Shown piece by piece: positions 19,606 through 27,255 of a stretch of 64,000 bases of DNA. The DNA is from Coralloluteibacterium thermophilum (GTDB lineage Bacteria > Pseudomonadota > Gammaproteobacteria > Xanthomonadales > Xanthomonadaceae), in NCBI RefSeq assembly GCF_042654365.1, contig NZ_JBHSGG010000041.1, positions 12,883 through 76,882 of the forward strand, given 5' to 3'. Position 1 is the stretch's first letter; each line of letters starts with the position of its first letter. A program made the translations under genes and the position numbers. A model generated the notes under the pieces. It saw only the letters and a list, made by a program, of their open reading frames with translations, did no database searches and was not told where the DNA came from.

Positions 19606-19708
19606 GTAGGAGCGGCTTCAGCCGCGACCGGCAGGACAGTGCAGGCGTGCATGACCCATGATGCCGCGGATCGCGGCCGCCGCCGGTCGCGGCTGAAGCC
19701 GCTCCTAC
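19606..19708. repeat. REPIN-like inverted repeat (GTAGGAGCGGCTTCAGCC type)
   Basis: Two perfect 27-base arms (19606-19632 and 19682-19708) beginning GTAGGAGCGGCTTCAGCCGC are arranged head to head around a 49-base core. Each arm contains its own small palindrome (GCGGCTTCAGCCGC). This is the build of paired REP sequences common in Xanthomonadaceae and Pseudomonas, which RAYT transposases are thought to spread. It fills the nusB-thiL spacer and may act as a hairpin in the mRNA. No RAYT gene is in the window. Confidence 0.9.
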
Positions 19709-19722
19709 CGGGTCCGCTACTG

Positions 19723-20700
19723 ATGCCGTCCGAATTCGACCTGATCGCCCGCATCCGCAGCCGCGCCGCCCTCCGTCCCGACGTGGCGCTCGGCATAGGC
19801 GACGACGCGGCCGTGCTGCGCGTTCCGCCGGGGTGCGAGCTGGTCGTCACCAGCGACACGCTCAACGCGGGCGTGCACTTCTTCGAGGACGTGCCGCCCT
19901 TCGACCTCGGCTGGAAGGCCCTCGCGGTGAACCTGTCCGACCTCGCGGCCATGGGCGCGAGGCCGGCCTGGTGCACGCTCGCGCTGTCGTTGGCGGCGCC
20001 GGATGCCGCCTGGCTCGATGCCTTCGTCGGCGGCCTGCTCGCGCTGGCGGCGGACCACGACGTGGCCCTGGTCGGCGGCGACACCACCCGCGGGCCGCTG
20101 TCGATCAACGTCACCGCGCACGGCCTGGTGGAGGCCGGCACCGCGCTGCGCCGCGACGGCGCGCGGGCCGGCGACGCGGTGTGGGTGACCGGCGTTCCCG
20201 GCGAGGCCGCGGCGGGGCTGGCGGTGCTGCGGGCGGAGCGCGAGGGGCGGGCCCTGGCCCTCGCGCCCGACGTCCGCGCGCAGCTGGTCGGGCGCCTGCA
20301 GCGCCCGCAGCCCCGCGTCGCCGCCGGATGCGCACTCCGGGGCCTCGCCACGGCCTGCCTCGACGTGTCCGACGGCCTGCTCGCCGACCTCGGCCACATC
20401 GCGACCGCCAGCGGACTCGGCGCCGAGCTCGATCCCGTCGCCCTGCCGGTGCCGCCGGCGCTCGCGGCGCTGCCGCCGCCGCTGCGCCGCGACGCGCAGC
20501 TCGCCGGCGGCGACGACTACGAACTGTGCTTCACCGCGCCCGCGGACGCCGATGCGGCGGTGCGGGCCGCGCTGGCCGGCGTCGGGCTGCCGGCGACCCG
20601 CATCGGCCGCATGGTGCCTGGGCGGGATGTGCGCGTGCGCGGGGAGGATGGAGAATGGCGGGTTCCGCCGCATCGCGGCTTCGATCACTTCCGCGCATGA
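19723..20700 (+). CDS. thiL: Thiamine-monophosphate kinase
   Basis: ThiL phosphorylates thiamine monophosphate to the active diphosphate. The ATG at 19723 gives 325 residues starting MPSEFDLIARIR, right after the REP pair; longer upstream starts would translate the repeat and are rejected. Motifs are LGIGDDAAVL, VTSDTLNAGVHF, LAVNLSDLAAMGARP, VGGDTTRGP and the late LDVSDGLLADLGHIA with AGGDDYELCF. Its stop overlaps the pgpA start by four bases. Confidence 0.96.
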   Translation: MPSEFDLIARIRSRAALRPDVALGIGDDAAVLRVPPGCELVVTSDTLNAGVHFFEDVPPFDLGWKALAVNLSDLAAMGARPAWCTLALSLAAPDAAWLDAFVGGLLALAADHDVALVGGDTTRGPLSINVTAHGLVEAGTALRRDGARAGDAVWVTGVPGEAAAGLAVLRAEREGRALALAPDVRAQLVGRLQRPQPRVAAGCALRGLATACLDVSDGLLADLGHIATASGLGAELDPVALPVPPALAALPPPLRRDAQLAGGDDYELCFTAPADADAAVRAALAGVGLPATRIGRMVPGRDVRVRGEDGEWRVPPHRGFDHFRA

Positions 20701-21230
20701 GCCAACCCGCATCGCCCACCGGCCAGGACCGCAGCCTGCTGCGCGCCCGCATCCTGCTCCGGCATCCCGCCGGCTGGCTCGCCACCGGGCTCGGGGTCGG
20801 CATGGCCGCGCGCGCGCCCGGCACCTTCGGCAGCATCGCGGCGCTGGCGCCCTGGCTGCTGCTGCGCGAACTGCCGTTCGCGGGCTACCTGGCCGCGGTG
20901 GCGGTGACCTTCGCCCTCGGCGTGTGGGCGTCGAACTGGGTGATCGCGCGGACCGGTGTGGAGGATCCCGGCGTGGTCGTGCTCGACGAGTTCGTCGGGC
21001 TGTGGATCGCGCTGGCGCTGGCGCCGCCGGGCTGGGGCTGGATGCTGGCGGGGCTGCTGCTGTTCCGGGTGTTCGACATCGCCAAGCCCTGGCCGGTCTC
21101 CTGGGCCGACCGCCGCATCAAGGGCGGCTTCGGCGCCATGTTCGACGACGCGCTCGCCGGCCTGTACGCCTTCGGGGTGCTGCAGCTGGCCGCGTGGTGG
21201 CTCGGCCACGGCGGCATCCTCCCGGGCTGA
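20697..21230 (+). CDS. pgpA: Phosphatidylglycerophosphatase A
   Basis: PgpA removes phosphate from phosphatidylglycerol phosphate in the inner membrane. The 177-residue protein has GVGMAARAPGTFGSIAALAP near residue 33, a hydrophobic core of three to four membrane segments, VVLDEFVGLWIALALAP and the catalytic-region tract FRVFDIAKPWPVSWADRRIKGGFGAMFDD. It overlaps thiL (ATGA) and is convergent with the FAD oxidase gene 21 bases away. Confidence 0.95.
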   Translation: MSQPASPTGQDRSLLRARILLRHPAGWLATGLGVGMAARAPGTFGSIAALAPWLLLRELPFAGYLAAVAVTFALGVWASNWVIARTGVEDPGVVVLDEFVGLWIALALAPPGWGWMLAGLLLFRVFDIAKPWPVSWADRRIKGGFGAMFDDALAGLYAFGVLQLAAWWLGHGGILPG

Positions 21231-21251
21231 GGGTGGGTGCCGCGGACGCGG

Positions 21252-22643
21252 TCACGCCGCCGCGGGGGGCAGCACCTTGCCCGGGTTGAGGATGCCGTCG
21301 GGGTCGAAGGCCTGCTTGACCGTGCGCATCAGGGCGAGGGTCGGTGCGTCGAAGGCCTGCGCCATGAAGTCGCGCTTGGCGGTGCCGATGCCGTGCTCGC
21401 CGGACAGGGTGCCGCCCAGGGACAGAGTCAGCGCGAACAGGCGCGGCAGCGCGCTGCGCGCCCGGGCGGACTCGGCCGCGTCGTCCGGGTCGAACAGGAT
21501 GTTGACGTGCAGGTTGCCGTTGCCGGCGTGCCCGAAGGCGACGATGCGCAGGTCGAACTCCGCCGCCAGCGCCTCGACGCCCGTCACCAGGTCGGGGATG
21601 CGCGAGACCGGCACCACCACGTCCTCGTTGATCTTGCCGGCCGCGATGGTGCGCAGCGCCGGCGAGAGCGCGCGGCGGGCCGCCCACAGCGCCTCGCTGG
21701 CGGCGGCGTCGGGCGCGGCGTCGAGGGCGAGCAGCCCAGGGCCGCGCGCGGCGTCGGCCAGCGCGCGCGTCGCCAGTTCCACGGTCGCCGCATCGCCGTC
21801 GGCCTCGATCATCAGCAGTGCGCCGGCGTCGGGAATGTCCGCGCCGCCGACCTCGCGTGCCAGCCGGATGCAGTGCCGGTCCATGAACTCCAGCATGGCC
21901 GGGGCCACCGGCTGGCGCATGAGGCGCGCGACCGCCGCGGCCGCGGCGGCCACGTCGGCATAGAGTGCGCGCAGGCTGCGTCGCGCCGACGGCAGCGGCG
22001 CGAGCTTCAGCGTCGCCTCGACGATCAGCCCGAGCGTGCCCTCGCTGCCGACCAGCAGGTGGGTGAGGTCGTAGCCGGTCGCGTCCTTGGTGGTGCGGCT
22101 GCCGCAGGTGACCAGGTCCCCGGTGCCGGTCACGGCGGCGAGGCCGAGCACGTTGTCGCGGGTGGCGCCGTACTTCACGGTGCGCGGCCCGCCGGCATTG
22201 CAGGCGAGGTTGCCGCCGACCGTGCAGGTGTCCGCGCTGGCCGGGTCCGGCGGCCAGAACAGGCCGTGCGCGGCGAGCGCGCGCTGCAGGTCGCCGTTGA
22301 GCACGCCGGGCTCGACCACGGCGATGCGGTCCGCAGGGTCGATGGCAAGGATGCGCGCCATGCGCTCGAAGCCGACCACCACGGCGCCACCGCCGGGAAT
22401 CGCCGCGCCGGTGCTGCTGGTCCCGCTGCCGCGCGCGACCACCGGCACCCGGTGCGTCCGGCACGCGTGGACCAGCGCGACCACCTGTTCGCGACGCTCC
22501 GGCAGCGCCACCCCCGCAGCCGGCACGCCCCGCCGCGAGGCGTCCTCCCCGTAGCGCCGAAGCGTCTCCGCATCCACCCGCCACCCGTCCCCGAGCAGCG
22601 CGGCGAGCGCGTGGGCGAGGGCGGGCGGGAGGAGGCTGGGCAT
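21252..22643 (-). CDS. FAD-linked oxidase, GlcD / D-lactate dehydrogenase type
   Basis: The start at 22643 gives 463 residues. The N-terminal FAD-binding PCMH domain shows VPVVARGSGTSSTGAAIPGGG and DTCTVGGNLACNAGGPRTVKYG. The C-terminal cap domain ends with the metal and substrate tract FGHAGNGNLHVNI and GTLSGEHGIGTAKRDF. That pattern belongs to glycolate oxidase GlcD and cytochrome-linked D-lactate dehydrogenases; the exact 2-hydroxyacid cannot be read. Longer upstream starts pass through low-complexity repeats and are rejected. Confidence 0.88.
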   Translation of the reverse strand: MPSLLPPALAHALAALLGDGWRVDAETLRRYGEDASRRGVPAAGVALPERREQVVALVHACRTHRVPVVARGSGTSSTGAAIPGGGAVVVGFERMARILAIDPADRIAVVEPGVLNGDLQRALAAHGLFWPPDPASADTCTVGGNLACNAGGPRTVKYGATRDNVLGLAAVTGTGDLVTCGSRTTKDATGYDLTHLLVGSEGTLGLIVEATLKLAPLPSARRSLRALYADVAAAAAAVARLMRQPVAPAMLEFMDRHCIRLAREVGGADIPDAGALLMIEADGDAATVELATRALADAARGPGLLALDAAPDAAASEALWAARRALSPALRTIAAGKINEDVVVPVSRIPDLVTGVEALAAEFDLRIVAFGHAGNGNLHVNILFDPDDAAESARARSALPRLFALTLSLGGTLSGEHGIGTAKRDFMAQAFDAPTLALMRTVKQAFDPDGILNPGKVLPPAAA

Positions 22644-22675
22644 GGGGCAGGGGTGGGATTGGGAGGTGGGGAAGT

Positions 22676-22937
22676 ATGGGGCAGGGGCGCCGGGCGCGGG
22701 CCCAGGGCTTGGGGCGCAGGGCTTGGGGCAGAGGGCAGGGGCAGGGGCAGGGGCAGAGGGCAGAGGGCAGAGGGCTTGGGGCAGGGGGCGTAGCGTCGGC
22801 CCCGAGCCCCGAGCCCCGAGCCCCGAGCCCCAGGCCCCAGGCCCCAGGCCCAAAGCCCAAAGCCCAAAGCCCCGAGCCCCGAGCCCCAAGCCCCAAGCCC
22901 CAAGCCCCAAGCCCCAAGCCCAGCCCCAGGCCCACCA
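22676..22937. repeat. GGGGCAG / CCCCGAG heptad-repeat hairpin between yraN and the FAD oxidase
   Basis: The left part (about 22676-22790) is G-rich with units such as GGGGCAG and GGGCTTG. The right part (about 22799-22937) is C-rich with runs of CCCCGAG, CCCCAGG, CCCAAAG and CCCCAAG, all at a seven-base step. The halves are complementary overall and could form a very long hairpin. The unit length and GGG-N4 pattern match the GGGAATC arms elsewhere, but the variable four bases differ. It fills the whole 295-base spacer. Confidence 0.85.
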
Positions 22938-22938
22938 A

Positions 22939-23316
22939 CTAGAAGAGCTCGTCCATCCGGAAGGCATCCCGCAGCCAGCGCACCTGGGGTGCGTCGGGGG
23001 CGCCCTCCAGGGCGAGGACGTCGAAGCGGCAGGGGGCTTCGGCGAGGCGGCGGTCCGCGGCGAGGAAATGGCGTGCGGCGAGGGCGATGCGGCGCCGCTT
23101 GCGCAGGTCGATCGAGGCGGCGGCGCCGCCGAAGGCGCTGCCGCGGCGGTAGCGCACCTCGACGAACACCACGGTGTCGCCGTCGCGCATCACCAGGTCG
23201 ATCTCGCCGCCGCGCACCCCGAAGTTGGTCGCCAGGGTGCGCAGGCCGGCGGCTTCCAGGTGGCGCCGGGCCGCGGCCTCGGCGCGCGTGCCCTCACTCG
23301 TAGGGGATGTCGTCAC
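22939..23316 (-). CDS. yraN: YraN family protein (UPF0102, endonuclease-like fold)
   Basis: This 125-residue protein has the restriction-endonuclease-like core of the YraN family: GTRAEAAARRHLEAAGLRTL, the acidic site RGGEIDLVMRDGDTVVFVEVRYR, and the closing CRFDVLALEG. The E-D-ExK-like residues are present, though the last position is VRYR rather than VKxR. The biochemical role of the family is not settled; a part in DNA processing is supposed. Its start overlaps the lpoA 3' end by 23 bases, the usual rsmI/lpoA/yraN neighbourhood. Confidence 0.93.
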   Translation of the reverse strand: MTTSPTSEGTRAEAAARRHLEAAGLRTLATNFGVRGGEIDLVMRDGDTVVFVEVRYRRGSAFGGAAASIDLRKRRRIALAARHFLAADRRLAEAPCRFDVLALEGAPDAPQVRWLRDAFRMDELF

Positions 23317-24886
23317 GGGCGTCCTGCCCTGGCGCGAGCGTCTCCACGTCCTGCGGGATCAGTGCGCCGTCCAGCGCCGAGCGGGTGCGGCCGCCGCTGA
23401 ACATGGCCCAGGCCGGGTCGCGCACGACGTTGCCGAAGCCGTCGAGACGCAGCTCGCCGGTGGCGCCGGGCACGCCGCGCTCTGCGCTGCGGCCGAGGTG
23501 GTCGAGGTAGGCCGTCAGCAGCCAGGCGTCGGCGCCGAAGGCGAACAGGCGCGCGCCATTGCCGCGGGCGGAGGGCAGGCGGCCCGACAGCGTCTCGGCC
23601 GTCGGCAGGCCCGGCGTGGCGCGCAGCATCCACGGCAGCTCGGGGTATTCGATGCCGTCCAGCTCGCGGTCCAGCTGCGGGTTGCCGCCGCCCGAGAGGA
23701 CGAGGGAGGTCGCCATGACCGGGCGGCCGCCCATGCCCACCGCGGTCAACTGCGGGACCAGCAGGCGCGCCTCCGGCGCGCGCAGCGCCATGAACACCGC
23801 ATCGAAGTCGGCCCCGACGCCGCTCATGCGGAGCTGTTCGCTGTAGTCCGGGCCCGGGCCGGCCAGCGCGATCTCCGCCACCACGTCGCCGCCCTCGGCG
23901 GCCACCCGCTCGCGGAAGGCGGCGGCGCTGCGGCGGCCGTTGTCGTCGCTGCCGAAGACCGACACCACGCGGCGCAGCCCGCGCTGCAGCAGGCGGTCGG
24001 CGGCGGCCACGCCCTCGTCCTCCGGCGCCAGGGAGAAGCTCGCGCTGCCCGGCGGGGGCGGGGCCTGGACGCGGTTCAGCGCCAGCAGCGGCACCGGCAG
24101 GTCGCCGGCGAAGAGCTGCGCCACCGACTCCTGCGACAGCGGGCCCACGACCAGCTGCGCGCCCTCGGCCACGGCGCGCTGGTAGGCGGCGAGGGCGCCC
24201 GCGGCCTCGGAATCGTAGAAGCGCACGTCCGGGCGCCTGCGGCGCTCGCCGTACCAGGCGGTGAGGTAGCCGTCGCGCACCGCGTTGCCGGCCGGGGCGA
24301 GACGCCCGCTCAGCGGCAGCAGCACCGCGACGCGCTCCGGCGGGCGGTAGCCGTCGGCCTCGGCGGTCGGCCAGTCTCCCGCCTCGATGCCGCCGGCGAG
24401 CTGGAGCTCGGGCGGCAGCGCGCGCGGCAGGGCCAGGCCGCGGCGGGTGAGTGCACGCGCGGCGGAGGGATAGAGCGGATGGCCCTCGGGCAGGGTGGCG
24501 GCGGCATCCGAGAGGGTGCGGTCCGGCAGGCGGGACAGCAGCGCGTCGATGCGGCGCTGGTTCGCGCCGGCGGCGTCCGGCGGCAGGATCGGCTGCAGGT
24601 AGGCGAGTTCGGCGGCGGCGCCGAAGTCGTCGCCGGTGCGCTCCAGCAGGTCGGCGCGGAGCGGGTGCCAACGGGCGCGGAGCGAGTCCGGCACCTGGTC
24701 GGCCTCGAGGTCGAGGCTGGCGAGGGCGGCCTCGGATTCGCCCAGGGCGGCCGAGGCCCGCGCCTGGTCGAGCTGCTGCCCGGCGCGGCCGGCATCCTGC
24801 GTTCGCGCCGGCCCGCGTTCGACCATCACGTTGGCGCAGCCACCGGCGAGGAGGCTGGCGACACACAGCACGAGGAGGCGTTTCAT
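23294..24886 (-). CDS. lpoA: Penicillin-binding protein activator LpoA (LppC family lipoprotein)
   Basis: LpoA activates PBP1A from the outer membrane. The start at 24886 gives 530 residues beginning MKRLLVLCVASLLAGGC, a lipoprotein signal with the lipid Cys at 17. The N-terminal TPR-like part is shorter than in enterobacteria. The C-terminal periplasmic-binding fold includes RVAVLLPLSGRLAPAGNAVRDGYL, DSEAAGALAAYQRAVAEGAQLVVGPL and LFAFGADAWLL. It is divergent from rsmI across 160 bases, the conserved arrangement. Confidence 0.93.
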   Translation of the reverse strand: MKRLLVLCVASLLAGGCANVMVERGPARTQDAGRAGQQLDQARASAALGESEAALASLDLEADQVPDSLRARWHPLRADLLERTGDDFGAAAELAYLQPILPPDAAGANQRRIDALLSRLPDRTLSDAAATLPEGHPLYPSAARALTRRGLALPRALPPELQLAGGIEAGDWPTAEADGYRPPERVAVLLPLSGRLAPAGNAVRDGYLTAWYGERRRRPDVRFYDSEAAGALAAYQRAVAEGAQLVVGPLSQESVAQLFAGDLPVPLLALNRVQAPPPPGSASFSLAPEDEGVAAADRLLQRGLRRVVSVFGSDDNGRRSAAAFRERVAAEGGDVVAEIALAGPGPDYSEQLRMSGVGADFDAVFMALRAPEARLLVPQLTAVGMGGRPVMATSLVLSGGGNPQLDRELDGIEYPELPWMLRATPGLPTAETLSGRLPSARGNGARLFAFGADAWLLTAYLDHLGRSAERGVPGATGELRLDGFGNVVRDPAWAMFSGGRTRSALDGALIPQDVETLAPGQDARDDIPYE

Positions 24887-25046
24887 CGAGACGCAGGTCC
24901 GTTCATCGGGCGGGGGTGGGATGATACCCGCTGCGTTCGCGTGCGCCGGGTGAGCGCTGTACGCCCTGTGCCGCTGCCGCCTCCCCGGGCTCCTCCGGCG
25001 CAGGCCCCGCCCGCGGCCCTCCCGTCCTCTCCAGTCTCCCATCGCC

Positions 25047-25877
25047 ATGACCGCTTCCCCCACGCCAGGCACGCTCTTCGTCGTCGCCACCCCCATCGGC
25101 AACCTCGACGACATCGCGCCGCGCGCCCTGGAGACCCTGCGACGGGCGGACGCGGTCTGCGCCGAGGACACCCGCCACACCCGCCGCCTGCTGGCCCACT
25201 TCGGCATCGAGCGGCCGCTCCTGGCCCTGCACGAGCACAACGAGACGGCGCAGGCGGATGCCCTGGTGGCGCGGCTGGCCGGCGGCGCCTCGCTCGCCCT
25301 GGTGAGCGACGCCGGCACGCCGCTGGTGAGCGATCCCGGTTTCGTGCTGGTCCGGGCGGCGCGCGCGGCGGGCATCCGGGTCAGTCCGGTGCCGGGCGCC
25401 TGCGCCGCGGTGGCCGCCCTCTCCGTCGCCGGCATCCCCAGCGACCGCTTCGCCTTCGAGGGCTTCCTGCCCGCCAAGGCGGGACTGCGGCGCGAGCGCC
25501 TGCAGGCCCTGGCCGGAGAGCCGCGCACCCTGGTGTTCTACGAGAGCGCGCACCGCATCGAGGCCTCCCTGGCCGACATGGCGGCCCTGCTCGGGCCCGA
25601 CCGCCCTGCGGCCATCGCCCGCGAGCTCACCAAGCTGTTCGAGACGGTGCTGGACGGCCCGCTGGGCGATCTCGCCGCGCGCGTCGCCACCGATCCCGAC
25701 CAGCGCCGCGGGGAGTTCGTCGTGGTGGTGCAGGGCGCCGGCGAGGATGCCGACGCGGCCCTCGCCGAGGGCAGGCGGGTCTACGCCCTGCTGAGCGCCC
25801 ACCTCCCGCCGTCCCAGGCCGCCCGCCTCGCGGCCGAGATCACCGGGGCGCCGAGGAAGGGGTTGTATGGGGGGTGA
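25047..25877 (+). CDS. rsmI: 16S rRNA (cytidine1402-2'-O)-methyltransferase
   Basis: RsmI methylates the ribose of C1402 in the ribosomal P site. The 276-residue protein has the tetrapyrrole-methylase fold: GTLFVVATPIGNLDDIAPRAL, CAEDTRHTRRLL, LALVSDAGTPLVSDPG with the SAM loop, and VPGACAAVAALSVAGIPSDRF. The end ITGAPRKGLYGG is slightly longer than usual and leads straight into a G-rich repeat arm four bases after the stop. Confidence 0.96.
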   Translation: MTASPTPGTLFVVATPIGNLDDIAPRALETLRRADAVCAEDTRHTRRLLAHFGIERPLLALHEHNETAQADALVARLAGGASLALVSDAGTPLVSDPGFVLVRAARAAGIRVSPVPGACAAVAALSVAGIPSDRFAFEGFLPAKAGLRRERLQALAGEPRTLVFYESAHRIEASLADMAALLGPDRPAAIARELTKLFETVLDGPLGDLAARVATDPDQRRGEFVVVVQGAGEDADAALAEGRRVYALLSAHLPPSQAARLAAEITGAPRKGLYGG

Positions 25878-25880
25878 GGA

Positions 25881-26033
25881 GAAGCGGGAATGGGGAATCG
25901 GGAATCGGGACCTGGGGCGAGGTACGGCCTGCTGCTGCGCCACCCGGCGACGCCTTCAGACGGAGCGTTCCTCCCCGAAGCCAAGCGACCCAACCATTCC
26001 CAATTCCCGATTCCCGATTCCCCATTCCCGCTT
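25881..26033. repeat. GGGAATC arm pair between rsmI and rnpB
   Basis: The G-rich arm (25881-25918) starts four bases after the rsmI stop and ends GGGACCTGGGGC. The C-rich arm (25995-26033) ends in CCCGCTTCATCCC, 34 bases before the RNase P RNA. About 75 bases without coding signal lie between them. Confidence 0.88.
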
Positions 26034-26067
26034 CATCCCCCCAACCCATGCCACAATCCCGTCCGGC

Positions 26068-26434
26068 GGAGTCGACCAGGCAGTCGCGTCATCCTTCGGG
26101 ATGCCGAGGAAAGTCCGGGCTCCACAGAGCAGGGTGCCAGGTAACGCCTGGGCGGCGCGAGCCGACGGAAAGTGCAACAGAGAGCAGACCGCCGATGGCC
26201 GTCCGCCGCTTCGGTGGCGGTCGGATCAGGCAAGGGTGAAACGGTGCGGTAAGAGCGCACCGCGAGTCCGGCAACGGACCGGCACGGCAAACCCCACCCG
26301 GAGCAAGACCGAATAGGGACCTCACGACGTTGCTCGCGTCGGGTCCGGGTAGGTCGCTCGAGCGCTGCGGCGACGCAGCGCCTAGAGGAATGACTGTCCA
26401 CGACAGAACCCGGCTTATCGGCCGGCTCCGCCCC
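26068..26434 (+). ncRNA. rnpB: RNase P RNA (bacterial type A)
   Basis: The RNA subunit of RNase P removes tRNA 5' leaders. The core tracts are nearly identical to Escherichia coli M1 RNA: GAGGAAAGTCCGGGCTCCA, CAGGGTGCCAGGTAACGCCT, GTGCAACAGAGAGCA, AGGGTGAAACGGTGCGGTAA, ACCCACCCGGAGCAAGACC-like block, and AATGACTGTCCACGACAGAA near the end. Helix P1 is formed by GGAGTCGACC (26068) with GGCCGGCTCC (26420-26429). The 3' end is placed a few bases after P1 and is approximate. The short reading frames across it are not genes. Confidence 0.97.
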
Positions 26435-26670
26435 TTCTTCCTTCTCGCATCGCCGGTTCCGGCGGCGCCGGCGTGCCCGACTTGGGGGCCGCTCCTCGCG
26501 CGCCCGGGCAGGTTCGGGCGCTAGCTGCCTGAATTTCACGGGAAAACGACATCGCGGGCGCCGTCTGTCGCCACGCCTTTCTGAATGAAAACAGTGCCTG
26601 CGGGCCACTTCTTGAACCTGAGTGTCAAGTTCGCGTTAAGCCCTTGATCCCGCAGGCGATTCCCTCCCGA
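26435..26670. other. Spacer between rnpB and the dcw promoter
   Basis: This stretch has lower GC content toward its right half. There is no coding signal and no clear hairpin with a T run, so the rnpB terminator is not identified. Imperfect complementary tracts around 26614-26640 (CTTGAACCTGAGTGTCAAG) could form a weak stem. I see no other feature. Confidence 0.5.
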
Positions 26671-26676
26671 ACCGTG

Positions 26677-26737
26677 TTGACAGTCTCAGGACCTGAGACT
26701 AAGGTGGGCAACCGAGGGAAATTCGGGAATTTTGTGG
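26677..26737 (+). promoter_or_regulatory. mraZ/dcw promoter with palindrome and MraZ-box repeats
   Basis: A perfect -35 TTGACA (26677-26682) is followed after 17 bases by a weak -10, TAAGGT (26700-26705). A 19-base palindrome, AGTCTCAGGACCTGAGACT (26682-26700), fills the spacer exactly. Downstream lie G-tract repeats GTGGG, GAGGG, TCGGG and TGTGG at about ten-base steps (26703-26737). Such repeats match the GTGGG-N5 operators through which MraZ represses its own operon. The palindrome is not part of the known MraZ box and may bind another regulator. Confidence 0.8.
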
Positions 26738-26793
26738 TTTTTAGTGTCGTGCCTCGGTGCGGCGTGGGTGGGCAGGGCTTCCAGGCGTAGACG

Positions 26794-27240
26794 ATGTTCC
26801 AGGGCGAGACCGCCATCACCATCGACGACAAGGGTCGTCTGGCGATTCCCACCGCCTTCCGGGAGCTGGTCGCGCGCGAGTGCAACAGCCGCCTGATCGT
26901 CACCTACAACCCCTTCGAGCACGGCTGCCTGTGGCTGTTCCCGCAGGCGGAATGGGAGTCGGTGCGCGACCAGGTCATGCGCCTGCCGAGCGTCAAGGCG
27001 ACCCACCGCAACATGCAGTTGAAGCTGGTCGGTGCGGCCACCCCGGTGGAGGCCGACGGCAACGGGCGCGTGCTGCTGCCCTCGAGCCATCGCCATGCCG
27101 CCGGGCTCGAGAAGAAGGCCGTCCTCCTGGGGATGGGCAACAAGTTCGAGCTGTGGAGCGAGCAGGCGCACCTGGCGCAGATCCGTCGCACGATCTCGGA
27201 GGACGAGATCAGCGACGACATGCTCGACCTCAGGCTGTAA
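26794..27240 (+). CDS. mraZ: Transcriptional regulator MraZ
   Basis: MraZ is a ring-forming DNA-binding protein of the AbrB/SpoVT fold that represses the dcw operon. The 148-residue protein has the two tandem domains, each with the DxxGR motif: ITIDDKGRLAIPTAFRELV (about 8-26) and VEADGNGRVLLPSSHRHAAGL (about 87-107). The ATG at 26794 lies 57 bases after the MraZ-box repeats. It is the first gene of the cluster and 15 bases before rsmH. Confidence 0.96.
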   Translation: MFQGETAITIDDKGRLAIPTAFRELVARECNSRLIVTYNPFEHGCLWLFPQAEWESVRDQVMRLPSVKATHRNMQLKLVGAATPVEADGNGRVLLPSSHRHAAGLEKKAVLLGMGNKFELWSEQAHLAQIRRTISEDEISDDMLDLRL

Positions 27241-27255
27241 CGGGAGGGCGCCGGC

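Noticed and set aside
22799..22937. CRISPR-like repeat array
   Set aside because: The units are seven bases long with no spacers, and no cas gene is present; it is a heptad satellite.
26033..26608. Short reading frames across rnpB
   Set aside because: The sequence is an unmistakable RNase P RNA, so these frames are not genes.
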